Of a stretch of DNA of 20,368 nucleotides, positions 7,170-13,806 are shown one piece after another (position 1 is the first letter of the stretch; each line of letters opens with the position of its first letter). Location: positions 1 through 20,368 of the forward strand of contig JAJZGM010000004.1 of NCBI GenBank assembly GCA_021828525.1. Reading direction: 5' to 3'. This DNA is from Nitrospirota bacterium (lineage in GTDB: Bacteria; Nitrospirota; Leptospirillia; Leptospirillales; Leptospirillaceae). Made by a program: the position numbers and the translations under genes. The notes below the pieces were generated by a model. It ran no database searches, was not told the DNA's origin, and saw only the letters and a program-made list of their open reading frames with translations.

Positions 7170-7781
7170 TCAGAACCCCCGGGCGTCCCCGCCGTCGAGC
7201 CAGGTCAGGAAGCGCTCCACCCCTTCCGCGAAGGAGCTGACTTGAAACGACGAAGGGACGGTTGAGGACCCCGCTTCCCCGCCTACAATGCGGTATCCAA
7301 GCTTCACACCCGCCGAAAAGCCTGCCAAAATGTCCCTGTCGGCATCGCCGATGACGGCGCTCCTGTCCGGATCTCCTCCCAGGTCATAAAGGGCCCGGAA
7401 AACAAGCTCCGGCTCCGGCTTCCGGCACGAGCAGGCTTTCCGATAGCGGGCCAGGGAGGCCTCCGAAACGGGATGGGAGTCCTCCGGCGAGAGGTGAGGG
7501 CAGTAGTAAAGACCCTGGATGGCGGCATCCTCCCCCGCCAGGAGCTCCATGAGGCGGGCGTGGCTCTCCAGGACGAAGGATTCCGGGAAATATCCCCGGG
7601 CCACCCCTGACTGGTTGGTGACCATCGCCACCGGGATTTGGCGCCGGTTGAGTTGGCGAAGAGCCTCCGCCACCCCCGGAAGAAGGGTGATGTCTTCGAG
7701 ACGGGAGAGATAGGGAACATCCCGGATGAGGGTCCCGTCCCGGTCGGCCAGGACGATAGGGCGTCTCTTCTTGTTTTTCAC
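7170..7781 (-). CDS. gmhB: D-glycero-beta-D-manno-heptose 1,7-bisphosphate 7-phosphatase
   Basis: This gene encodes a 203-residue HAD-family phosphatase of the ADP-heptose pathway. It removes the 7-phosphate of heptose bisphosphate in the cytoplasm so that the sugar can be adenylylated for LPS core assembly. Key features are the catalytic DRDGT (nucleophile Asp13 and Asp15), TNQSGVARG at 55-63, the zinc site CPH (Cys94, His96) with CSCRKP (Cys117, Cys119), and GDADRDILAG with Asp146. The zinc loop is about ten residues longer than in the usual enzyme. The GTG at 7781 is chosen because it overlaps the waaF stop as GTGA, has AAAGGAGA upstream and begins just before the HAD motif. The open frame upstream of it is not protein-like. 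It is directly coupled to waaF, which uses the pathway's product. Confidence 0.92.
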   Translation of the reverse strand: MKNKKRRPIVLADRDGTLIRDVPYLSRLEDITLLPGVAEALRQLNRRQIPVAMVTNQSGVARGYFPESFVLESHARLMELLAGEDAAIQGLYYCPHLSPEDSHPVSEASLARYRKACSCRKPEPELVFRALYDLGGDPDRSAVIGDADRDILAGFSAGVKLGYRIVGGEAGSSTVPSSFQVSSFAEGVERFLTWLDGGDARGF

Positions 7782-8800
7782 GGAAGAGTGTCTCCTTTCA
7801 GGACAGTCAGAATCTCGGAAAGCACCCGCTCGGGGGCGAGCCTTTCCATGCATCGATGGTCAATCGGACATTCCCGGAGAAGACAGGGCGCGCAGGCGGT
7901 CGGAACCGAAAGAACCGAGATCCCCCTTCCCGAAACGGGAGGAACCGGACCGGTCGCGACCGGGTCGGTGGGCCCGAAGAGGGCGACCCCGGGACGGCCA
8001 GTGGCGGAACCCAGATGCATCATTCCCGAATCGTTGGTCACCAGGGCGTCGCAGAGCGAGAGAAGAGCTGCACTCTCGGGAAGAGAGAGCTCTCCCGCCA
8101 CAGAATGGAGCCGGGGATGGGGGAGGCGGCGTTCGATCTCCTGGGCCAGGGGACGGTCCGCCTCCCCCGAAAAAAGAATCGCATGAAGGGAGGGGAGGGC
8201 GTCGAAGAGATCGTCGAGGAGACGGACAAAGTGATGTGAGGGCCAGGTCTTGGCCCGACCGTAGAAGGCCCCGGGATTTACGGCCACCGCCTGCTCTCCC
8301 TCGCCCACAAACGACCGGAGCCGGAGTCTGGCCCCGGAGAGGGCGGTCTCGGAAAAGAAGAAGACCGGGGGCTCGAAGGCAGCCCCGGGATCGAGAGCCC
8401 GGACAAGAGTCTCGTAATAGGTCGACTGATGCCGATGGGTCCTCTTCCAGCCTTGGTAGTCCAGCACCTGCGTCAAAAGGAGGGAGCGGCCCTCCGAGGC
8501 GAAACCGATCCGGCGATCCGAGAGAAAGACCGACTCCCAGGCGCTCCTGAAAGAACGCGGGAGGATCATGGCCGCATCAAAGCGGCGACCCGAGCGGAGC
8601 CTGGGAGGAGGACCGACCGCGTCGACCGCGGCTGAAAGCCGGTAGACCCCGTCCGTGGCCGGCGGGGCTCCCACGGTGACATGGAGGTCCGGCCGCACCT
8701 TTTTGAGTCCCTGAAGAGCCCCGAGGGAAAGGACGGCATCTCCGATCCAGTTGAGACCCCGGACATAAAGTCGTCCGTTTTTCGAGAGGGCCTCCTTCAT
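7778..8800 (-). CDS. waaF: ADP-heptose:LPS heptosyltransferase II
   Basis: This gene encodes a 340-residue GT9 enzyme that adds the second L-glycero-D-manno-heptose to the inner core at the cytoplasmic side of the inner membrane. The WaaF signatures are strong: NWIGDAVLS at residues 17-25, NPGAFYGRAKTWP at 175-187, TNDSGMMHLGSATGRP near 255-270, and LFGPTDPVATGP. A four-cysteine cluster follows (CAPCLLRECPIDHRCME), as in many bacterial WaaF proteins. Length is standard. The start ATG overlaps the stop of the WaaC-like gene as ATGA and its own stop overlaps gmhB, so three consecutive heptose genes are coupled. Assignment among GT9 paralogues is firmest for this one, because the YGRAKTWP and MMH features are WaaF-like. 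Confidence 0.88.
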   Translation of the reverse strand: MKEALSKNGRLYVRGLNWIGDAVLSLGALQGLKKVRPDLHVTVGAPPATDGVYRLSAAVDAVGPPPRLRSGRRFDAAMILPRSFRSAWESVFLSDRRIGFASEGRSLLLTQVLDYQGWKRTHRHQSTYYETLVRALDPGAAFEPPVFFFSETALSGARLRLRSFVGEGEQAVAVNPGAFYGRAKTWPSHHFVRLLDDLFDALPSLHAILFSGEADRPLAQEIERRLPHPRLHSVAGELSLPESAALLSLCDALVTNDSGMMHLGSATGRPGVALFGPTDPVATGPVPPVSGRGISVLSVPTACAPCLLRECPIDHRCMERLAPERVLSEILTVLKGDTLP

Positions 8801-9951
8801 CGGGGGCCACTCCCGGAGAGAGTCGGAAAGGGCACGGACCCGATCCCCCTCTCCCTGGCCCGTTCAAGCAGAAGCAGGACCGAGTCGAGGGCCAACGAGG
8901 GGGTCAGGGTGACCTGACAGGTCATGTGCGCGCAGGATTTCCGGAAGTCCCCGCAGGGGGAGCAGGCGACAGGCTCGCGGAGGACGATGTTCCGCTGAGG
9001 GTTCCCCCAGGGGCCGGTTCGCCCGGGATCCGAGGATCCGTAAAAGGACAGAGTGGGCACACCGGAAAGGGCCGCCATGTGGAGGGGACCGGAATCGTTC
9101 CCCACAAAAAGGATCGCCCGGGACAGGAAATGCGGCAGTAGATCAAGGGGGATCCCTCCCGCCAGGACGGAAACGGGAACACCCGACCGGGATTCGATTT
9201 GGGAGAGAAGGGAAGACTCGCCCCGGTCCCCCAGAAGGATTGGGCGGGGAAGGCCTTTTTCCCCCATGGACCGCAGGAGGTCCGAGAAGTAGGTCGAAGG
9301 CCATCGCTTGCTCTCCCGTCTCGCCCCGGGGTGAAGGGCGATGAAGGGTTCTCCCGGCAGGAGTCCGCACTCTGCCAGCAGGCGATCGACGGTCTCCCTG
9401 TCTTCGGGACCGTACTGAAGCGGGAGCGGACCCGGAGCCCCTCCCTTCCCTGCCCCCAGGGCCTCAAGAAAGAGCAGGTTCCGGGGGACGGCGTGGAAGG
9501 GATGGCCGGGAGATTCGGGAATGTGCACCCTCCGGTCATAAAAGAGTGTCGCCCCCTCCCGGGCGCTCGCGAAGCCAATGACCAATGAACCCGCTCGCCT
9601 TGCCGCCATCCGCGAAAGAATGGCCGAGCGCAGGAGCCCCTGGGCGTCCAGGACGACCTCATAAGGATGAGCCGAAAGATTTCGGGAGAGGATCCCCATC
9701 TTCCCGAAGAAGGCCGGCCGCCCGAATTCCTTGCGGGGAAATTCCCAGACGTTCCTGAGGCCCGGATGGCGCCGGATCAGGGGAACGAATTCTCCATTGG
9801 CGACCCAGTCCACGGTAATGCCGGGAAAGGCGGAATGCAGTTCTTCAACAAGGGGAAGGGCGTGCAGGATGTCTCCCAGGGACGAGGGCTTGACGATCAG
9901 AAGGCTTTTAAGTGTCCGGGAGGAGGTCCCTCCGGAAGCGCGCTCCGTCAT
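8797..9951 (-). CDS. waaC: WaaC-like heptosyltransferase I (GT9)
   Basis: This gene encodes a 384-residue GT9 enzyme predicted to add the first heptose to Kdo of the inner core. Features typical of WaaC are IVKPSSLGDILHALPLV at the N-terminus, the VVLDAQGLLRSA segment and the SAREGATLFYDRRVHI stretch, which parallels the SAREP...FYNRRHHI region of E. coli WaaC. The nucleotide half shows LHPGARRESKRWP and GNDSGPLHMAALSGVP, then YGSSDPGRTGPWG. A four-cysteine cluster (CSPCGDFRKSCAHMTCQV) lies near the C-terminus. The ATG at 9951 overlaps the upstream stop as ATGA, with GGAGA seven bases before it. The frame is open for another 120 bases upstream, but that stretch lies inside the neighbouring gene and is not conserved-looking. 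The gene name is likely rather than proven, because a second WaaC-like paralogue lies immediately upstream. Confidence 0.82.
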   Translation of the reverse strand: MTERASGGTSSRTLKSLLIVKPSSLGDILHALPLVEELHSAFPGITVDWVANGEFVPLIRRHPGLRNVWEFPRKEFGRPAFFGKMGILSRNLSAHPYEVVLDAQGLLRSAILSRMAARRAGSLVIGFASAREGATLFYDRRVHIPESPGHPFHAVPRNLLFLEALGAGKGGAPGPLPLQYGPEDRETVDRLLAECGLLPGEPFIALHPGARRESKRWPSTYFSDLLRSMGEKGLPRPILLGDRGESSLLSQIESRSGVPVSVLAGGIPLDLLPHFLSRAILFVGNDSGPLHMAALSGVPTLSFYGSSDPGRTGPWGNPQRNIVLREPVACSPCGDFRKSCAHMTCQVTLTPSLALDSVLLLLERARERGIGSVPFPTLSGSGPR

Positions 9952-11099
9952 CTCCGGCTCTCCATAAGCTCCCGGGCCTGGCCCGCCTTCACCCGTCCCT
10001 TCATGACCTCTTCGAAGGCGGCTATGACCGCCTCGGGTTCCAGGCGGTCCTGGCAGGGCGTTCCGATGGGACAACGTCGCATCATGCAGGGCTGGCAGGG
10101 AAGTCCCGCCGTCACCACCCTTCCGTTTCGTCCCATCTCCTCCTCCCCCCTCTCCCCCAATCGGGGGCCGTAGGGTCCAAGTCGAACCGGATCAGTGGGC
10201 CCGAACAGGGCCACTACCCGGGTCCCGGTTGAGGCGGCCAGGTGCATGGGACCGGAATCCACCGCCAGCACGGCCTCGGACAAACCCATGGCAAGCGAAA
10301 GCTCCCGAAGTGAGAGTCTCCCCAGAAGATCGACAAGACCTCCGGAGACCGATTCTTCAATCTCTGCCTTCATCTTCTCCTGGGTCCCCCCCCCGGCCCC
10401 CGCCAGGGCGATCCGGAATCCCCTCTCCGAGATCTCACGGACAACCCGGGTCCAGGAGGAGGAGGACCAGTTTCGTGTCGCCCAGCTGGCGAAGGGGTGA
10501 ATCAGAACATAGGGGGAAGAACCCACAAGGGAGCGCACATGGTGGTGCTCCTCTTCCGTAAAGGCAAGACGAAGGGGCTCCGGGGACACGGCTTCACCCA
10601 GAAGCTCCCGGACAACGAGGAGATGGCGTTCGACCAGATGAAGCCCCTCCTGGGCCATCGGAACCTGCCGGGAAAAAAGTCCCGCCCCCTCCTTCATCCG
10701 TCCATAAGTGGAAGGAGATCCCAGCTTGACATGCCCTCGGGCAAGAAAGGTCGCCAGCCCGGATTTGAGGAGTCCCTGGAAGTCGAGGACGGCGGCATAG
10801 GGCTCCTGCCTCACACGCCGCACGAGGTTCCCCAGAATTCCTATGGCCTGTCCGTATCGCCGGTCTTTTACCGCCCGGGAATAGTCCCCTCTCCGAAAGA
10901 GAAAGACCTGGCGAAGGGCCGGATGGCCCAAAAGAAGATCGGCGCACCGGTCTTCGACCAGCCAGTCGACCGAGAGGTCTGGCCGGGCCCTCTTGAGAGC
11001 CTGGACCGAGGGAAGGGTGAAGATCACATCCCCGATTCGCCCGAAGAGGACAATCAGGACGGAACTTCCGGGAGGCAGGGAGGCCGGGAGCGCTCTCAT
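9948..11099 (-). CDS. GT9-family heptosyltransferase, first gene of the core block
   Basis: This gene encodes a 383-residue heptosyltransferase family protein. It shows VLIVLFGRIGDVIFTLPSV, AVLDFQGLLKSG (similar to the WaaC DAQGL segment), IHPFASWATRNWSS, AVDSGPMHLAASTGTRV and LFGPTDPVRLGPYG. A four-cysteine cluster (CQPCMMRRCPIGTPCQD) is present. The residue after the His-Pro of the nucleotide motif differs from the usual Gly, which may alter donor use. The start is uncertain: ATG at 11099 opens right before the conserved domain but has no clear ribosome binding site. ATG at 11168 would add 23 residues whose codons are poor in GC at third positions, and a -10 box sits just before it. I prefer 11099. 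It could transfer an additional heptose or another sugar. Confidence 0.82.
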   Translation of the reverse strand: MRALPASLPPGSSVLIVLFGRIGDVIFTLPSVQALKRARPDLSVDWLVEDRCADLLLGHPALRQVFLFRRGDYSRAVKDRRYGQAIGILGNLVRRVRQEPYAAVLDFQGLLKSGLATFLARGHVKLGSPSTYGRMKEGAGLFSRQVPMAQEGLHLVERHLLVVRELLGEAVSPEPLRLAFTEEEHHHVRSLVGSSPYVLIHPFASWATRNWSSSSWTRVVREISERGFRIALAGAGGGTQEKMKAEIEESVSGGLVDLLGRLSLRELSLAMGLSEAVLAVDSGPMHLAASTGTRVVALFGPTDPVRLGPYGPRLGERGEEEMGRNGRVVTAGLPCQPCMMRRCPIGTPCQDRLEPEAVIAAFEEVMKGRVKAGQARELMESRR

Positions 11100-11174
11100 G
11101 GACTCAGGAGGGGCGGGGAACTCTTCCGCGTGCGGTTGGGCATGGAATTGATCTCTGTGTGGATGCATCAGGGT

Positions 11175-11183
11175 ATTTTAGCA
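11175..11183 (-). promoter_or_regulatory. candidate extended -10 promoter for the LPS core operon
   Basis: Read on the minus strand, TGC-TAAAAT (complement of 11175-11183) is an extended -10 element matching five of six consensus bases. No good -35 box is seen at 17 bases. The predicted start is near 11168. That would give either a 69-base leader to the ATG at 11099 or a nearly leaderless message from the ATG at 11168. A further TTGACC (complement of 11262-11267) with a weak TATTTG 16 bases on is a poorer alternative. Confidence 0.4.
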
Positions 11184-11622
11184 TATCCGGAAGAAAGGGA
11201 AGGATTCAGGAGACCCGGAAGATCTTTTTCCCCTCTCACCAAATACGGAGAATTCCCTAGAGGTCAAGGATCCCGTCGGCTGAAATAACAGGAGAAAGGA
11301 GCTGGATCACAAGGAGGCGTCAAAGGGATCCTTAAGGTGGCAAGGAAGGGTCCTCGTCCAACGGCACAGGAACACGCCTGTCGAAGGGTGACAGTCCCTT
11401 GCCATAAGGATCTCCTTCCCCCCTCAAGACCCTTCGGACAATTCCCGAATTGGGCCTTGGCCTCTGCGGTCTTCACCGAGGCCCTGCTCCTCCTCTTGTC
11501 GGAAATCTCAAGGAATGATCCTTTTCTGAGGAAAGGGGGCAGGATTATCGTCAGCATTCAGGACCCGCCTTCCTCCCCCGGCTTCTCCCTGTCTCCGGGT
11601 CGACGAGGAAGGGATCGGAGTT
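11184..11622. other. long non-coding stretch between the core operon and hpnR
   Basis: No convincing gene is present. Open frames of about 100 codons on both strands have irregular composition and no family resemblance. The stretch contains the structured element described at 11260-11464. It also has a smaller hairpin near 11518-11537 (CCTTTTC-TGA-GGAAAGG), about 90 bases beyond the hpnR stop on the minus strand, without a U-run on either side. It is unusually long for a region in which most neighbouring genes overlap. Confidence 0.6.
11260..11464. ncRNA. possible structured RNA: nested long-stem element of about 205 nt
   Basis: Two nested sets of complementary arms are visible. The outer arms are GAGGTCAAGG (11260-11269) and CCTTGGCCTC (11455-11464), ten pairs with one G-U. 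They continue inward as CCC/GGG and TCGG/CCGA with small bulges. The inner arms are AAGG plus GATCCTTA-AGG-TGGCAAGG (11323-11345) and CCTTGCCATAAGGATC plus CCTT (11397-11417), about 20 pairs with a three-base and a one-base bulge. A small ACAGG/CCTGT hairpin sits in the apical loop. A closing stem, a large asymmetric bubble and an apical stem recall the overall shape of 6S RNA, but I see no diagnostic sequence and cannot fix the strand. A small mobile or repeat element is the other possibility. Confidence 0.35.
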
Positions 11623-13161
11623 CTATGAACCTGTCAGGCTTTCGTTGACAAACTCTTCGGTCGCCTCGTCAATTTGCCGGCTCTTCCTTCCGCGGGGTTC
11701 GTGAATGAACTGGACATTGGAACGGACAGGGTTTCTCTCGGAAGAGGGAAGGGACATGGCATACCGGACCGGTTGCTGGTGGTCGGAGAGTTGAAGCTTC
11801 GGATCATAGACGCTGTTGAATTTCCAGAGCATCCGCAGGAAGTTCGTCTGGCCGTGGAGGAGGTGCCGGGCCACGATGGAGGCCGTTCCCTTGAGGGCCT
11901 GCCAGCCCAGGTGCTTCATGTTGAGGATCTGCTGGGTTTTGACCAGTTCCTCATAGAAATCCTGAAGGGGAAGGAGCGTCGGAAGGACGGCATGCTGGAT
12001 GTCGTAGAGCCGGTAGTCGCGTGTCTGAAACGGCCTCGATTCCGTGACCCAGGCCTCGGTTCCCGGATAGGGAGTGTTGACGCTGATATTGACAATTTCA
12101 GGAATCTCCAGGCACCACTCCCGGATGACCTCAAAACGTTTCCGGTCCCAGGACGGATCCACGATCAGGTTGATGGCGACTGTAATCCCCAGTGTCCTCG
12201 CGAATTCGAGAGCTTCGAAATTCTTACCCAGGGAGATGCGCTTCCTGTGCATCTTGAGACCTTCCTCGTCGATGGCCTCGATCCCCATGAACATATACCT
12301 AAGACCAAGCGTTTTCCAGAGCCGGAATACCTCCTTGTTCCGAAGGAGCACATCCCCGCGGGTTTCCAGATAGTATTCCTTCCGGATTCCCTTCTTCAGG
12401 ATCGCTTCTCCGATATCGAACCCGAGTCTGTCGTGGATGAAGGCCACGTCATCGACGAGAAAGATCCCGGGTTCCCTGGTGGTCTCCAGATCGGAAACCG
12501 CCTTGTCAGGGCTTACGGTCCGGTAGCTTCGCCCGTAGAAGGTCCAGGCACTGCAGAATGAGCAGTCCCACGGACAGCCCCTGGCAAATTCGACGGAGGC
12601 ACAGGGATCCAGTGTTCCGATGAAGTACTTCCTCCGGTGGTGCAGCAGGTCCCTGGCCGGCCTCAGATCGTCAAGGCTTTCTACGAAGACGGGAGGTGGG
12701 CCCTCTCCTCCGGCAAAGACCGTTCCCGGAACCGTTCCGATCGCATTTCTATCGTGAGCCACCGCCAGAAGCAGCGTCTCGATGGAGGCTTCGCCTTCGC
12801 CCTTGAGGATACAGTCGATCGATCCCTGCCCGTGGTCAAGAATCTCCCGGGCGATGAAGGATGCGCTGTGTCCTCCCACGAAGACAAAAGTTTCGGGAAG
12901 GCGGCCCTTGGTGAGTTTTGCAAGATCGATGACCTCCGGAACGTTGGCCAGATAGTTCAGTGAGAAGCCCACGGCGTCGGGCTTCCAGTCGTCCAGGAGC
13001 CGGACAAAGTCCCGGCAATTTTCCACCTGGAGATCGATCAGCCGGACCTCGTGCCCGCCGCGGCGCGCAGCCTGGGCCAGAAGCTCCAGCCCCAGAGGCT
13101 CCAGTCTCAAAAAGATTTTTGTGTACATGAGAGAACTCGGGTGGACGGCCAGGAATTTCAT
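11623..13161 (-). CDS. hpnR: B12-binding radical SAM protein, hopanoid C-3 methylase
   Basis: This gene encodes a 512-residue enzyme that resembles HpnR, which methylates hopanoids at C-3 of ring A using radical SAM chemistry and cobalamin. The N-terminus MKFLAVHPSSLMYTKIFLRL and the following EPLGLELLAQAARRGGH match what I know of HpnR. Residues 1-150 form the B12-binding domain with VGGHSASF near 95-102 and no DxHxxG motif. The radical SAM domain starts with ARGCPWDCSFCSAW, whose Cys196, Cys200 and Cys203 form the CxxxCxxC cluster site, and continues with ETRGDVL and FMGIEAIDEEGLKMHRKR. A hydrophilic C-terminal tail of about 60 residues lacks a clear domain. The ATG has GAGGAGGA a few bases upstream. 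Unlike its neighbours it stands alone between two long gaps, and its codon use looks less GC-rich. No other hopanoid gene is in the window. Confidence 0.85.
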   Translation of the reverse strand: MKFLAVHPSSLMYTKIFLRLEPLGLELLAQAARRGGHEVRLIDLQVENCRDFVRLLDDWKPDAVGFSLNYLANVPEVIDLAKLTKGRLPETFVFVGGHSASFIAREILDHGQGSIDCILKGEGEASIETLLLAVAHDRNAIGTVPGTVFAGGEGPPPVFVESLDDLRPARDLLHHRRKYFIGTLDPCASVEFARGCPWDCSFCSAWTFYGRSYRTVSPDKAVSDLETTREPGIFLVDDVAFIHDRLGFDIGEAILKKGIRKEYYLETRGDVLLRNKEVFRLWKTLGLRYMFMGIEAIDEEGLKMHRKRISLGKNFEALEFARTLGITVAINLIVDPSWDRKRFEVIREWCLEIPEIVNISVNTPYPGTEAWVTESRPFQTRDYRLYDIQHAVLPTLLPLQDFYEELVKTQQILNMKHLGWQALKGTASIVARHLLHGQTNFLRMLWKFNSVYDPKLQLSDHQQPVRYAMSLPSSERNPVRSNVQFIHEPRGRKSRQIDEATEEFVNESLTGS

Positions 13162-13174
13162 GGGTCCTCCTCAT

Positions 13175-13806
13175 ATGGATGGAACGGTTGAAGGAGCTTA
13201 TGAGAGCCGGTTTCGATGCCTCTGTCCCTTCGGATGTATCAGTCTCTGATCAATCTCCAAGGAGCCGGGTCAAATCCAGTTGTTTTCTCAAAAAATAAGG
13301 GAAATATGTTCGAAACAGGTCGGCCACGAATCCTCCGATCCTCTTCCCCGGGTTCAAGATTTTCTCAATCCCCTCACCCTCTCTTCGGAGGAGAGTCCCG
13401 TCAACGCCTTCAAGAACACAATTCGTGGCCCCGGAACCTCCACGCCGGACCAGGATCGGACCTGGAAGTGCCAGGAGATAATCAGCCTTGTGGCTTGAAT
13501 CGTCCCTTTCAGTTTACTCCAATTTTCATGATTCGGATTCGCGGAGGGTCAGAAGCCTTGAGGACTCAGATGAAATGGCACTATCTCTGAGAAAAATTTC
13601 CAGGGAAGATCGTCGACCTCCCGGCAGAGCGCCTTAACTGAGTTCCGGTTCAAAGGCTTTTGGGGGAGAGGTCCTCCAAAAATACAGGACTCTGCCCCTC
13701 ATGCCTTGTTTCCGGCAAAATCCCCGTCCTGTTCCCATGGAAGAGACTTTCATCATGCATTCCGGGATCAAATCAGTCCAGGACTTTTCCGTGACATTGA
13801 GCCCTC
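13175..13806. other. long non-coding stretch upstream of hpnR
   Basis: No convincing gene is present: the longest frame (about 124 codons, + strand, 13216-13590) has no recognisable family, no ribosome binding site and irregular composition. The stretch holds the inverted repeat at 13322-13430. It also has a CCAGG (13450-13454), CCTGG (13461-13465), CCAGG (13471-13475) series that can form two mutually exclusive hairpins. A T-rich run on the minus strand lies near 13287-13295. On the minus strand it would be the leader or upstream region of hpnR and the trailer of the outer-membrane protein gene. I found no strong promoter or intrinsic terminator. Confidence 0.6.
13322..13430. repeat. 109-bp inverted repeat with 17-base arm region upstream of hpnR
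   Basis: GGCCACGAAT (13322-13331) is perfectly complementary to ATTCGTGGCC (13421-13430). The left arm continues without a gap into CCTCCGA (13332-13338), which is perfectly complementary to TCGGAGG (13385-13391). The result is a long stem with a one-sided internal loop on the right and an apical loop of about 46 bases. It is about 160-270 bases upstream of the hpnR start. It may be a structured leader, a small RNA or a relic of a palindromic mobile element. No U-run follows either end closely, so it is not a simple terminator. Confidence 0.45.

Noticed and set aside
11300..11320. GCTGGATCAC match to the 3' end of 16S rRNA
   Set aside because: The match is only ten bases, with no other rRNA sequence nearby and no CCTCC following directly. 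It is a coincidence.
13440..13500. Cobalamin riboswitch for the B12-dependent hpnR
   Set aside because: A GCCAGGAGA sequence resembles part of the B12 box, but it is on the + strand, pointing away from hpnR, and the other conserved riboswitch segments are absent.
13216..13590. Possible small gene or tRNA-like segment in the gap upstream of hpnR
   Set aside because: The frame has no ribosome binding site or family resemblance. A GGTCAAATCC stretch recalls a tRNA T-arm, but no cloverleaf can be built around it on either strand.
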